This document shows, one piece after another, positions 8,076-17,602 of a DNA stretch of 64,000 nt. The notes beneath the pieces are model-generated. The model was not told where the DNA came from. It was given only the letters and a program-made list of their open reading frames with translations, and did no database searches. Numbering within the stretch: position 1 is the stretch's first letter; each line of letters begins with the position of its first letter. This stretch comes from Thermodesulfobacterium geofontis OPF15 (lineage in GTDB: Bacteria; Desulfobacterota; Thermodesulfobacteria; Thermodesulfobacteriales; Thermodesulfobacteriaceae). A program made the translations under genes and the position numbers. The DNA is taken from positions 496,001 through 560,000 of the forward strand of contig NC_015682.1 of assembly GCF_000215975.1 (NCBI RefSeq), written 5' to 3'.

Positions 8076-10007
8076 GTGGGGAAGAAAGTCTTTCACGAAG
8101 TTGTTTCTTTAGAATCTGCACTTAAAAATCTTTTAAATTCTTTTAAAGAAAAGGTAAGGTGTCCTTTATCTGAAGAGATAATCCCAGTAAAAGAGGCTCT
8201 TAATAGAGTTACAGCAGAGCCTGTTTTTGCTAAGCTTTCTTCTCCTTATTTTCATTCATCTGCTATGGATGGTTATGCAGTTAAATCAAAGAGTACTTTT
8301 TCTGCAACAGAAAAAGATCCGGTTCGATTAAAAATAGGAGAATCTGCAGTCTGGATTGAAACAGGAGATCCTCTTCCAGAAGGATTTGATGCAGTTATTC
8401 CTGTTGAGGAAGTTAATATTAAAGAAGGATATATTGAAATTTATAAAGCCTATCCTCCTTATCATGATGTAAGACCGGTTGGTGAAGATATTGTTGCTAC
8501 AGAACTTATAATACCTGAAAATCACTTTATCAGAGCAGTAGATATAGGTGCTATGCTTGCAAGTGGTATTTTAAAAGTAAAAGTAAGGAAAAAACCTTTA
8601 ATTGGAATAATTCCTACAGGTTCAGAATTAATAGAGCCTGAAAGAATTGAAGAAGGCTTTTTAAAACCACCTACTTTAATTGAATATAATTCTTCAGTTT
8701 TAGCTAATCTTATAAAGGAAGATGGAGGAGAACCTAAAATATATCCCATAGCTAAGGATGAGGAAAAATCTATAGAAGAAAGAATTTTTAAAGCTTATGA
8801 AGAATGTGATCTAATTCTTTTAAATGCTGGTGCAGGTTATGGGAAAGAGGATTTTACTTATAAAATTATAAACAAGCTTGGAGAGGTTATAATTAATGGA
8901 GTTGCCATTAAACCTGGTAAACCTTTTATAGCAGGTTTTATCAAGAATAAACCAGTTTTAGGAATTCCTGGTTATCCAGTTTCAGCATTTATCTGTTATA
9001 ATTTATTTGTAAGACCTCTCATAGAACTTTTTTTAGGAGTAAAACTTAAAAAAGAAGAAAAAATTCAAGCTATTCTTTCAAGACAGATATTTTCTACTAT
9101 AGGAGTTGATGAATTTATAAGAGTGAAGGTGGGGAAAGTGGGAGAGAATTATATCGTTTCCCCTGTTGGTAGAGGAGCAGGTCTTCTTATGTCTGTTGTT
9201 AGAGCTGATGGCTATATAGTTATTCCCTCTGGTTCTGAAGGTTATTCTCAAGGAAAGCTTGTAGATGTGTATTTGTGGAAAACAAAAGAAGAAATTGATA
9301 ACACTATCGTTTGTATAGGAAGCCATGATAACACCCTTGATGTTATCTATAATTATCTAAGAAAAAAATATCCCCATATAAGTCTTTCTTCAGCTCATGT
9401 TGGTTCTATGGGAGGTTTAATTGCTATAAAAAAGGGAGAGGCTCATGTGGCAGGAACTCATCTTTTAGATGAGGTAACAGGAGAATATAACATCCCTTTT
9501 ATTAAAAGAATATTGCCTGAGAAAAAAGTAGTTTTGATTAATTTAGTGTATAGAATTCAGGGACTCATTGTAAGAAAGGGGAATCCTAAAAATATAAGAA
9601 ATTTTGAAGATTTAAAAAGAGAAGACGTGATTTTTATTAATAGACAGGCAGGTTCCGGAACAAGGCTTCTTTTGGATAAGCATCTAAAAGAATTAGGAAT
9701 AAATCCTTCAGAAATTAAAGGCTATGAAAATGAAGAATACACCCATATGGGGGTTGCACAAGCTGTAGCGAGTGGAAGGGCAGATGTGGGATTGGGCATT
9801 CTTGCTGCAGCTAAAGCACTTGACCTTGACTTTATTCCCATAACTGAGGAAAGATATGACCTTTTAATTGCAAAAGAATTTTTAGATTTGGAAATTATTC
9901 AAGCACTTCTTGATATTATAAAAAATGATAAAGAATTTAGAAATGCGGTTTTAGCTTTGGGAGGTTATGATATAAGAGACATGGGAAAAGTAATTTATGA
10001 AAATTAA
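8076..10007 (+). CDS. MoeA fused to a C-terminal periplasmic-binding-like (PBP) domain
   Basis: This 643-residue protein starts at GTG 8076, 2 nt after fdhE. Residues 1-405 are a MoeA molybdenumtransferase (AMDGYAVKS, WIETGDPLPEGFDAVIPVEEV, IIPTGSELIEPE, KPGKPFIAGF, GIPGYPVSAFI). Residues about 410-643 are a substrate-binding-protein-like domain (CIGSHDNTLDVI, GSMGGLIAIKKGEAHVAGTHLLDE, FINRQAGSGTRLLLD, GRADVGLGI), the PBP-like domain seen in some MoeA proteins and ModE-type regulators. There is no export signal, so the domain is cytoplasmic; it may bind molybdate, tungstate or a pterin. Its pairing with fdhE suggests a metal-insertion route dedicated to formate dehydrogenase (inference). Confidence 0.9.
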   Translation: MGKKVFHEVVSLESALKNLLNSFKEKVRCPLSEEIIPVKEALNRVTAEPVFAKLSSPYFHSSAMDGYAVKSKSTFSATEKDPVRLKIGESAVWIETGDPLPEGFDAVIPVEEVNIKEGYIEIYKAYPPYHDVRPVGEDIVATELIIPENHFIRAVDIGAMLASGILKVKVRKKPLIGIIPTGSELIEPERIEEGFLKPPTLIEYNSSVLANLIKEDGGEPKIYPIAKDEEKSIEERIFKAYEECDLILLNAGAGYGKEDFTYKIINKLGEVIINGVAIKPGKPFIAGFIKNKPVLGIPGYPVSAFICYNLFVRPLIELFLGVKLKKEEKIQAILSRQIFSTIGVDEFIRVKVGKVGENYIVSPVGRGAGLLMSVVRADGYIVIPSGSEGYSQGKLVDVYLWKTKEEIDNTIVCIGSHDNTLDVIYNYLRKKYPHISLSSAHVGSMGGLIAIKKGEAHVAGTHLLDEVTGEYNIPFIKRILPEKKVVLINLVYRIQGLIVRKGNPKNIRNFEDLKREDVIFINRQAGSGTRLLLDKHLKELGINPSEIKGYENEEYTHMGVAQAVASGRADVGLGILAAAKALDLDFIPITEERYDLLIAKEFLDLEIIQALLDIIKNDKEFRNAVLALGGYDIRDMGKVIYEN

Positions 10008-11146
10008 CTCTTTATTAAATCCTCTAAAGTAATTTCTGAAAAATTTTTAGTTAAAATGGATAGCTTTTGAGAAAAGCTATCTCCTTCAGGAAGCTTAAGC
10101 AGTTCTTGAAATTTATTAAGCCCTACTACTTTAGTAATATTTATTTTTTGTAAAGGTTTAACAAAGAAAACTTCTTCATCCCTTACAGCTACAAAACCCT
10201 CTTTTTCTAACTCTTGTAAAATGCTTTCTAAAAGAATAGGTGATACATTTAAATATTCTGAAAATTCAAAAATGTTACAGGGTTTTCCTTCTATAAAATT
10301 TTTTCCAAGAAGATAAAGAATATATAATTTTAAATAGGGATGAGAAGGGTCTATAGGAATTCTTTTCCAAATTTTTTGCTCTAAAAAAACTACTAACTCA
10401 GCACCCAAAAGAAATACTAACCAGTTCACAAATAGCCATACTAAAAATAAAGGAATAGCAGAAAGAGAACCATAAACCTTAGAGTATCCCACTGCATATT
10501 TTACATAAAAAGAATAGAGATAAGAAGACAAAGTCCACAAAATAGTTGAAAAAAATGCACCTATTAATGCTTCTTTTTTAGGTACATCCTTAGCTGGGAA
10601 ATATATATACATTAAAAAGAAAATAAATGCAAGAATTAATAGTATGAAAAAATTGGAAAAATTTCCAAGATAAAAATAAGAATACACAGGCATAAAAAAA
10701 ATAAAAGGGACTATAGTTATACATACCCAGAAAAAGATTATTCTTTGTATAAAATTTCTTCTTTTCGAACTTTCAAAAATTCTATTTAGGATTTCTTCAA
10801 TCTGAAAAAGAAGTCCTAATCCCATAATAAAATAACCTATAAGACTAAATTTTCCTAATGGAAAAGTTTCAAGTTTTTTAACCAATTCTAAAATTGTATC
10901 CATAACTTTTTTGGTAGCTTCTGGAGTGAGGTATTGAGCAATATTTATAAAAACTTGCTCTACAAATTTTTGTTGAGGTATAAAGATTTTACTTATAGAA
11001 AGTACTAAACCTAAAAGAGGAACTAAAGTAAGAAGTGTATTAAAAGTTAGCCCTTGCGCACAAAGGAGAAGGTCATCTTTCTGGAGTTTTTTTAAAAAAG
11101 TTATAATTGCTATTTTAAAAGAAAGAAAAGCATTTTTAAAATTCAT
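10004..11146 (-). CDS. YihY/BrkB-family inner membrane protein with C-terminal winged-helix-like region
   Basis: The 380-residue protein has a YihY/UPF0761 membrane core: LLCAQGLTFNTLLTLVPLLGLVLS, several further hydrophobic helices up to about residue 255, and the family segment YGSLSAIPLFLVWLFVNWLVFLLGAEL. The last 110 residues are soluble and look like a helix-turn-helix region (NIFEFSEYLNVSPILLESILQELEKEGFV). The family was once called RNase BN by mistake; its function is unknown. The gene is convergent with the moeA fusion and overlaps it by 4 nt. ATG 11146 is the first in-frame start. Confidence 0.88.
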   Translation of the reverse strand: MNFKNAFLSFKIAIITFLKKLQKDDLLLCAQGLTFNTLLTLVPLLGLVLSISKIFIPQQKFVEQVFINIAQYLTPEATKKVMDTILELVKKLETFPLGKFSLIGYFIMGLGLLFQIEEILNRIFESSKRRNFIQRIIFFWVCITIVPFIFFMPVYSYFYLGNFSNFFILLILAFIFFLMYIYFPAKDVPKKEALIGAFFSTILWTLSSYLYSFYVKYAVGYSKVYGSLSAIPLFLVWLFVNWLVFLLGAELVVFLEQKIWKRIPIDPSHPYLKLYILYLLGKNFIEGKPCNIFEFSEYLNVSPILLESILQELEKEGFVAVRDEEVFFVKPLQKINITKVVGLNKFQELLKLPEGDSFSQKLSILTKNFSEITLEDLIKS

Positions 11147-11273
11147 AACGTTTCCATTTTAATAGAGCTCTTAATTTTATGCAAGAAGAAAATAAATTCT
11201 GACTACTTGCTGAAATTTTTGATATAAAATAAAATTAAAATTAGAAAAAATTAAATTAGGAGGTTTTATAGGT

Positions 11274-11717
11274 ATGGATATTGAAGAACTTTTTTTAGAG
11301 GGTGCAAGGATCCTTACTTTAAAACAATTTGATTCTGCTTTAGAAATTTTTAATAAAGTTCTTGAAATAGATCCCAATCATATTAAAGCTTTAGAGGCAA
11401 GAGCAGTTATTTATATGCAAAAAAATGAATTAGAGCTTGCTCAAAATGATTTAGAAAAAGCAATTAGTATAGAGCCAGAAAATGCAAGACTTTATTTTCG
11501 TTTAGGACAGATTTATTATAGAAAAAAGGATCTTGATAAAGCATTGGAATTATTTACTAAAGCCATTGACCTTGAACCTACTTATCCAGCAGCTTATATG
11601 GCAAGAAGTCAAGTTTTAAGAGAAAAGGGACTTGAAGAGGCAGCAGATTTAGAATTAGATAAGGCAGTAGCTGTACAAAGAGAACTTGCCAAAGCAAGAA
11701 GAGTTGTAGATTTTTAG
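11274..11717 (+). CDS. Tetratricopeptide-repeat protein
   Basis: This 147-residue soluble protein consists almost wholly of three to four TPR units, each with the A-x-E-LEx-PxN pattern: LEIFNKVLEIDPNHIKALEARAV, LEKAISIEPENARLYFRLG, FTKAIDLEPTYPAAYMARS, then a final helix pair. No signal peptide or catalytic domain is visible, so it is likely a protein-binding scaffold with unknown partner. A good ribosome site (TTAGGAGG) precedes the ATG. Its stop overlaps the convergent ilvE end by 4 nt. Confidence 0.88.
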   Translation: MDIEELFLEGARILTLKQFDSALEIFNKVLEIDPNHIKALEARAVIYMQKNELELAQNDLEKAISIEPENARLYFRLGQIYYRKKDLDKALELFTKAIDLEPTYPAAYMARSQVLREKGLEEAADLELDKAVAVQRELAKARRVVDF

Positions 11718-12784
11718 TCTTCTACAATAACAGTCCAGTTAAAGGGATCCTCTTTTTCTCCATATTGGATTCCTGTAATGTATTCAAATAACTTTCTGGT
11801 AAGTTCCCCGGTTTTACCTTCATTTATGATATAAGATTTGTCCTTATAACAAATTTCTCCTACCGGACTTATTACTGCAGCTGTTCCTGTTCCAAAGCAT
11901 TCTTTTAAGGTCTTATTTTCAATACTTTCTATTATCTCATCTATAGAGATTCTTCTTTCTTTTGTAGGGATACCTAATTGGGGAGCTAATTTTAAAACTG
12001 AATCTCTTGTAATACCTGGTAAAATAGAACCTGTTAAAGCAGGGGTTGCAAGTTCATTATCGAAATAAAAAAAGATGTTCATACTTCCCACTTCTTCTAC
12101 ATATTTTTTTTCTTTGGCATCAAGCCAAAGAACCTGGGTATATCCCTTTTTTTGTGCCAGTTCTTGAGCTTTGAGACTGGCAGCATAATTTCCACCTGTT
12201 TTAACCTCCCCAGTTCCTCCAGGGCAAGCCCTTATATATTCAGTAGTTACATAAATTTTAACTGGATTAAATCCTTCTTTATAATAAGCTCCAACAGGAG
12301 ACAGAATTATAATAAAAAGATACTCAGAACTTATTTTTAGACCGAGATTAGGTTGAGTAGCAAAAATGAGAGGTCTTATATAAAGAGCTGACCCTTTTTT
12401 CTTTGGTATCCAATCTTTATCAATTAAAATAAGAGTTTTAATTGCTTTAAAAACAAATTCAGGGTCAACTTGAGGGATACAAAGTCTTTCAGCAGAGCGA
12501 TTAAGTCTTGCAATATGATCCCATACACGAAAAAGTCTTATTTTACCATCAATTCCATAATAGGCTTTTAATCCTTCAAAAACTGTTTGGGAATAATGCA
12601 AAACTATAGCAGCAGGATGTAATTCTATATTAGAAAAGGGTTGTATTTTAGGTGAGTGCCATCCTTTATTTTCTTCATATTTCATTATAAACATATGAGG
12701 AGTGAAAATTTTCCCAAAAGGTAGTTCCTCAAATTGAGAAACTTTCCTTTTTTCAGGCTCAGCTAAATTAATTTCTATTTCCAT
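11714..12784 (-). CDS. ilvE: Branched-chain amino acid aminotransferase
   Basis: The protein is a fold-type IV PLP aminotransferase of the longer BCAT type: FEGLKAY, FRVWDHIARLNRSAERL, VKTGGNYAASLKAQ with the PLP lysine, QVLWLDAKEKKYVEEVGSMNIFF, GSILPGITRDSVL, and ECFGTGTAAVISPV. It interconverts Leu, Ile and Val with their 2-oxo acids using 2-oxoglutarate. I place the start at ATG 12784: an AGGAGG lies 7-8 bases before it, whereas the upstream in-frame TTG at 12802 would put that site inside the gene. Length is then 356 residues. Confidence 0.95.
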   Translation of the reverse strand: MEIEINLAEPEKRKVSQFEELPFGKIFTPHMFIMKYEENKGWHSPKIQPFSNIELHPAAIVLHYSQTVFEGLKAYYGIDGKIRLFRVWDHIARLNRSAERLCIPQVDPEFVFKAIKTLILIDKDWIPKKKGSALYIRPLIFATQPNLGLKISSEYLFIIILSPVGAYYKEGFNPVKIYVTTEYIRACPGGTGEVKTGGNYAASLKAQELAQKKGYTQVLWLDAKEKKYVEEVGSMNIFFYFDNELATPALTGSILPGITRDSVLKLAPQLGIPTKERRISIDEIIESIENKTLKECFGTGTAAVISPVGEICYKDKSYIINEGKTGELTRKLFEYITGIQYGEKEDPFNWTVIVED

Positions 12785-12862
12785 TCTTTTTTCCTCCTGC
12801 AATTTTTATCTCAGAATAGAAAAATTATGTTCAAAAGAGAAAAATATACCTTTTATCAATTT

Positions 12863-12892
12863 TTGACAAGACCTAAAATATATTTTAAACTA
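12863..12892 (+). promoter_or_regulatory. Possible promoter for a leaderless nuclease-domain mRNA
   Basis: TTGACA at 12863-12868 is followed after 18 bases by TAAACT at 12887-12892, predicting a start within a base or two of the ATG at 12901. No Shine-Dalgarno sequence precedes that ATG, consistent with a leaderless transcript. The -10 match is weak. Confidence 0.35.
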
Positions 12893-12900
12893 AGATCATT

Positions 12901-13533
12901 ATGGCATTAAAATTTAATCAAAGCAAAGTTTCTTTAAGACTTCTAAAAGAAAAGAGTGACTCCATAATATTAGGAGAAATTTTACATAATATTTGGGAAC
13001 TCCTTTTGAGTCATAAAGAAAATGTCTTTTCTTTGCCTTTAGATTCAGAAGAATTTAAGAGCGAAATAGAAATTTATATAAAAAAGGCTTTAGCCTCTTA
13101 TCAAGAGCCCCTTCCACAAAGAAAATATCTTTTAGAGAGAGCATTTAATATTATAAAAAATATGTTTAAAAGTGAAGAATTTCAGAAATTTAAAGAGCTT
13201 TTTGTAGAAAGTGAAGTTTTAGCTGTATATAAAGAGCCAGAAGGATTTTTTGTAGAAGAAGATCAGATTCAGGATTTAAGACCAGATTTAATAATAAAGA
13301 AACCTAATGAATGGATTATTCTTGAATTTAAACTTCACAGGGAGTTTGAGGAAAGTCAATTGGAAAGATATTTTTCTTTGTTGAAAAAAGTATTCCCCAA
13401 TGATAATATAAAAGTATACTTAATTTCTTTTGAACCTTTTAAAATTGAATTAAAGTATTGTAAAATAAGTAAACCAGATGAACCAAGCTCTCTTCATCCC
13501 GTCCAACTCTCACTTTTTAAAAACCTTAACTAA
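12901..13533 (+). CDS. Stand-alone RecB/AddA-type PD-(D/E)XK nuclease domain protein
   Basis: This 210-residue protein has the RecB-nuclease motif order in miniature: Gly25-x3-His29 (GEILHN), Asp129 in LRPDLIIK, Glu142-Phe-Lys144 in ILEFKL, and Gln153-x3-Tyr157 (QLERY). This is the layout of the C-terminal nuclease of AddA or RecB, but no helicase domain precedes it: the upstream 116 bp are intergenic and ilvE points the other way. It overlaps the AddB-like gene by 56 nt, which strongly suggests the two work together. It is either the separated nuclease half of a split AddA, with the helicase encoded elsewhere, or an independent DNA-end nuclease. The motif assignment is good, the partner is inferred. 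Confidence 0.7.
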   Translation: MALKFNQSKVSLRLLKEKSDSIILGEILHNIWELLLSHKENVFSLPLDSEEFKSEIEIYIKKALASYQEPLPQRKYLLERAFNIIKNMFKSEEFQKFKELFVESEVLAVYKEPEGFFVEEDQIQDLRPDLIIKKPNEWIILEFKLHREFEESQLERYFSLLKKVFPNDNIKVYLISFEPFKIELKYCKISKPDEPSSLHPVQLSLFKNLN

Positions 13534-16471
13534 TTTCTTTTTAGATAAACATTCCTTAGATGACATAAAAACTCTTAAAGTTTGGTGTATTTTTCCTACT
13601 AAAAGATCAGGGCTTTATTTTAAAAATTATCTTAAAGAAAAACTTAAATTAAAAAAAATTGAGGCAGGCTTTTTTCCAAGAATTTACTCTTTTGAGGAAT
13701 TTATAGAAGCTCTTTATACGAATTTGATTAGCTCCCCCTTTCCTCAAGTTCCTTCTATACTTAGAGTTTTTGTTTTTCTTGAGGTCCTGAGTAAAAGATT
13801 AAATTTTTTTTCTAAAAAAGAAGAGGATAATTTTGAAAAGTATTTTAACTGGGGAATAAAGTTTTTAGAAGTTTTTGAAGAATTTGAAAAAGAAGGAAAG
13901 ATTCCAGAAAATTTGCTTTATCCTCCAGAGGGTCTTCCAGAATTAGCTAAAAAACTTTTTGAAGAATTAAAAACTACCTATTTAGAATTTTCCTCTCTTA
14001 TAGAGGAAAAAGGTTTTTCTTATTATTCTTATAGATTAAAAAAAGTAAGAGATGTCCTTAAGGAAGAAAAAGTCTTTAATAATAATATTTTTAATGAGAT
14101 AAATGAAGTATGGTTTATTGGTTTTGCAGCCTTAAGGAGAGTAGAGGTTGAGATTTTAAAATATTTTAAAGAAAAATTTAAAAGTTATTTTTTTATTTTT
14201 GAAGCCTATGAGCCTATTCCTTCAATAATTAGGGATACTCTTAAAGCTCTTGAGCTTGATTATAAATGGATATCTCCTGATTATTATGAAAAAAAAGAAA
14301 TTAAAGACCCTCAAATTTACTTTTATGAAACTACAGATCCCCATTTAGAGGTTAAGTCAGCTTTAGAGTTTATTCCTGAGAGTCTTAAAAATCCTGATGA
14401 AATAGTTATAGTGGTTCCTAATCCCTTTAATTTACTTCCTCTTATTTATACTTTGGAGGGGAAAGAGAATCCTATAGAAGTGAATATAACCCTTCAGTAT
14501 CCAATCACTAAAATCCCTTTAAATCAATTTCTAAAAAATCTTATTAGAGCACAAAAAGAAAGAGAAGAAAAATTTTATCCCACTCAGGTGTATTTAAAAA
14601 TTCTTAAACATCCTTATTTTTTAGCACTTGAATTCGAAGGAGGTATTTCTTTTCAAAAAATTATAAAAGAAATAGAAGATGAACTGAGGAAAATAGGGTA
14701 TCTTAAAATAACCCTTGATGAAGTTGAAAATTTAGTTCCTAAATACAGAGATTATTTAGAAAAAATTCACAAGATCTTTTTTAGAAATTGGGAAAGCATA
14801 AAAACCCCTTTTGAATTTTCTGAGAATCTAAAAAATATTTTAAATTTTTTTGAACCTCTTTTTGAAAAACTAAAAGATGAAGATTCTTGGCATTCAATTC
14901 TTTTGAGAAATTACATACATGTTCTTGAAACAAAGATTTTTCCTATATTTGAAGAGGAGACCTATTTAAAAGATAAAAGTTTTTCAGGAAGTTTTCTTTT
15001 AGAGATTTTAGAATATCTCCTTAAAGAAGAGAAAATTCCTTTTATAGGGGATCCATTAAAAGGGCTTCAAATTATGGGATTTTTAGAAACAAGGCTTCTT
15101 TCTTTTAAAAAAGTTATTATTTTGGATGTAAACGAAGGTTTTTTGCCCCCTGCTCCTTCTTTTAATCCCCTTCTTACAGATGAGATAAAAATTTACCTTG
15201 GCATTCCTATTTTTAGAAATGAATTATGGGTTTATTATTTTGAAAGGCTTATCAAGAGTGCAGAAGAAGTTCATCTTTTTTATATTTTTGTAGAAAAAGG
15301 TAAAACTCAAGAATTTAGAGAACCTTCAAGATTTATTCAAAAACTAAAATGGGAACTTGAAAAAGAAGAAAAAAAGCCTAATGAGAAATTAATTCCTCTT
15401 TATTTTGAAATCCTTCCTGAAAAAGAAGGAATTCCTAAAACTAAAGAAATAAAACAAAGTCTTTTAGATCTTATTAAAACTACAGAAATAAGTAGATACT
15501 TTTTAGAAACCTACCTTAGATGCGGAGTGAAGTTTTATTTTAAATACCTTTTAAAGTTAAAAGAAGAAACAAAAATAGGTTTAAGGTCTTTTGATATTGG
15601 TAATTTTATTCATGAATTTTTTGAAAATATTTTTAGAGAATTAGAAGGAAAGGAAGTATTAATGGAAAATGTTTATAAAGAAAATGAAGTTTTAGAAAAA
15701 CTTGAAAATCTTTGGCTTTCTTACAAGTTTGAGAGAAAGATGGATGCTCTTTCGCATTTTCTTTCTAAAAAAATTGCTGTAGAAACTATTAGAAAATATT
15801 TCAATTATCTTATTGATAAAGAGAGAGCTGGGGAAATCAAAAGCACAAAAATTTTAGGTGTAGAAAGATCCTTAAAGCTACTTACTGAGTGTAATTTATT
15901 TGATCCCTCCTATGAGGAGTTTAGAAATTTTAAAGTTCTTTTTAGTGGAAGAACTGACTTTTTAATTAAGAGAAAAGAAGGAATTACTAAATATCTTATT
16001 CTTGATTTTAAAAGTAATCCTGATATTAGGCCTTATTCTGGTAAAGAAAAAATTGATAAAATGTTCTCTTTTTCACTTTCTGACAAGTTTGATAATTTAT
16101 CTCTTTATGAGGTGGCAGATATTTTTGGTTCAGATCTTTCTGGTTTTCAGCCTCGATTTTATTATTATCTTTTTTATCAACAAAAAGAAAAATTCATTAC
16201 TGAAAATGATAAAGAGTTTGTGGTGATAAATGCAGGTTTTATAACCCCTTCTGACTTTAAAAACCCTGAAAAATTTGTTTTTAATCTTTCTAAAAGAGGT
16301 GAGTGGGCAAAGATTTATGACTATTTTAAGAACAGATTTAAAAATTTGCTTGAATGGATCTTAAATCACATTATAATAAGTGATAAATTTTATCTCCCAG
16401 CTGATGATAATATTTGTAAATACTGTGAATATAAGGCTCCCTGCAAGAATTATAGATATCTTTTAGAGTAA
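13478..16471 (+). CDS. addB: AddB-like helicase-nuclease subunit with Fe-S nuclease domain
   Basis: The 997-residue protein resembles AddB/RexB: an N-terminal degenerate UvrD-like helicase region and a C-terminal RecB-type nuclease. Nuclease motifs are GNFIHEFFENIF, LILDFKSN (Asp-x-Lys) and a tyrosine-rich stretch. The four cysteines expected to hold a [4Fe-4S] cluster around the nuclease are Cys682 (LRCGVKFYF) and Cys980, Cys983 and Cys989 (CKYCEYKAPC). AddAB resects double-strand breaks for RecA loading. The N-terminus (ALFIPSNSHFLKTLTNFFL) shows no clear Walker A, consistent with AddB families that have lost ATPase motifs. It overlaps the nuclease-domain gene upstream; mqnE follows after 7 nt. 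Confidence 0.82.
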   Translation: MNQALFIPSNSHFLKTLTNFFLDKHSLDDIKTLKVWCIFPTKRSGLYFKNYLKEKLKLKKIEAGFFPRIYSFEEFIEALYTNLISSPFPQVPSILRVFVFLEVLSKRLNFFSKKEEDNFEKYFNWGIKFLEVFEEFEKEGKIPENLLYPPEGLPELAKKLFEELKTTYLEFSSLIEEKGFSYYSYRLKKVRDVLKEEKVFNNNIFNEINEVWFIGFAALRRVEVEILKYFKEKFKSYFFIFEAYEPIPSIIRDTLKALELDYKWISPDYYEKKEIKDPQIYFYETTDPHLEVKSALEFIPESLKNPDEIVIVVPNPFNLLPLIYTLEGKENPIEVNITLQYPITKIPLNQFLKNLIRAQKEREEKFYPTQVYLKILKHPYFLALEFEGGISFQKIIKEIEDELRKIGYLKITLDEVENLVPKYRDYLEKIHKIFFRNWESIKTPFEFSENLKNILNFFEPLFEKLKDEDSWHSILLRNYIHVLETKIFPIFEEETYLKDKSFSGSFLLEILEYLLKEEKIPFIGDPLKGLQIMGFLETRLLSFKKVIILDVNEGFLPPAPSFNPLLTDEIKIYLGIPIFRNELWVYYFERLIKSAEEVHLFYIFVEKGKTQEFREPSRFIQKLKWELEKEEKKPNEKLIPLYFEILPEKEGIPKTKEIKQSLLDLIKTTEISRYFLETYLRCGVKFYFKYLLKLKEETKIGLRSFDIGNFIHEFFENIFRELEGKEVLMENVYKENEVLEKLENLWLSYKFERKMDALSHFLSKKIAVETIRKYFNYLIDKERAGEIKSTKILGVERSLKLLTECNLFDPSYEEFRNFKVLFSGRTDFLIKRKEGITKYLILDFKSNPDIRPYSGKEKIDKMFSFSLSDKFDNLSLYEVADIFGSDLSGFQPRFYYYLFYQQKEKFITENDKEFVVINAGFITPSDFKNPEKFVFNLSKRGEWAKIYDYFKNRFKNLLEWILNHIIISDKFYLPADDNICKYCEYKAPCKNYRYLLE

Positions 16472-16478
16472 AAATATT

Positions 16479-17591
16479 ATGTTGTGGTTTGAAGAAGAGC
16501 TTAATTTTGAAGAAGATAAAAGTTTTATTTTGGAAGAAACTTTCAAAAAAAATAAAGAATTAGAAAAAATTGCAGAAAGGGTTTTAAATTTAGAGCCCAT
16601 AGATTTTGAGTCTGCTCTAAAACTTTATAGAGAAGGAGATCTTTTCTTTTTAGGAGAGCTTGCAAGAAAGGCAAAAGAAAAGCTACATGGTAAAAAATAC
16701 TATTACACCATAAATAGGCATATTAACTATACTAATATTTGTGCTATTGATTGTAAATTTTGCGGATATCATAAAAGGTTAGGGGAAGAGGGAGGTTATA
16801 CTTTAGAAATTGATGAAATTTTAAAAACACTAAAAGAAACTCCAGAATTAAGAGAAGTTCACATTGTAGGAGGCTTAAATCCTAAACTTCCCTATGAATA
16901 TTACATAGATTTAATTCGCAAGATAAGATCTGCCTTTCCTGAAATTCATATAAGAGCTTATACTTGTGTAGAGATAGATTGGTTGAGTAAAATTTCTGGG
17001 AAATCTGTTAAAGAAGTATTGGAGGAGTTAAAATCTGCAGGGCTTAATTCAATTCCTGGGGGAGGGGCTGAAGTTTTTTCAGAAAGAATAAGAACTGAGC
17101 TTTATCCCAAAAAAATATCTTCTGAAAGATGGATTGAGATCGCTAAAACTGCCCATAGTCTAAATATTCCAACTAATGCTACTTTACTTTTTGGGCATAT
17201 AGAAACAGATGAAGAAATAATAGAGCATCTTATAAAATTAAGAGAAATACAAGAAGAAACAAAAGGTTTTTATTGTTTTGTTCCTTTGGCTTTTATTCCC
17301 GAAGGAAATAGCCTTTCCTATCTTCCAGGACCTTCAGCACATAAAATTTTAAAGGTTATTGCTATTTCTCGCATAATTTTGAACAATTTTCCACATATTA
17401 AGGCTTATTGGGTATTTTTGGGGGTAAAGCTTGCTCAAGTAGCTCTCCTTTGGGGAGCAGATCATTTTCATGGAACAGTAATTGAAGAAAAAATAAGTGA
17501 GTTAATGAAGGGAGAGCCAGTTATCCGTCTTTCTCCCCTTGAAATACAAAGACTAATTAGAGAAATCGGCGGAGAACCAGTTTTGTTGTAA
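16479..17591 (+). CDS. mqnE: Aminodeoxyfutalosine synthase (radical SAM) MqnE
   Basis: The 370-residue protein is a radical SAM enzyme: CAIDCKFCGY (CxxxCxxC) near residues 88-98, EVHIVGGLNPKLPYEYY, GGGAEVFSERIR, NATLLFGHIET and the C-terminal GADHFHGTVIEEKI typical of the MqnE/MqnC/CofH family. The GGGAEVFSE and FGHIET segments fit MqnE best. MqnE adds the adenosyl radical to 3-(1-carboxyvinyloxy)benzoate, giving aminodeoxyfutalosine in the futalosine route to menaquinone. No other mqn genes are adjacent; a UbiD-family gene begins at the right end of the window. MqnC is the main alternative. Confidence 0.88.
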   Translation: MLWFEEELNFEEDKSFILEETFKKNKELEKIAERVLNLEPIDFESALKLYREGDLFFLGELARKAKEKLHGKKYYYTINRHINYTNICAIDCKFCGYHKRLGEEGGYTLEIDEILKTLKETPELREVHIVGGLNPKLPYEYYIDLIRKIRSAFPEIHIRAYTCVEIDWLSKISGKSVKEVLEELKSAGLNSIPGGGAEVFSERIRTELYPKKISSERWIEIAKTAHSLNIPTNATLLFGHIETDEEIIEHLIKLREIQEETKGFYCFVPLAFIPEGNSLSYLPGPSAHKILKVIAISRIILNNFPHIKAYWVFLGVKLAQVALLWGADHFHGTVIEEKISELMKGEPVIRLSPLEIQRLIREIGGEPVLL

Positions 17592-17602
17592 ATATACTTG
17601 GA

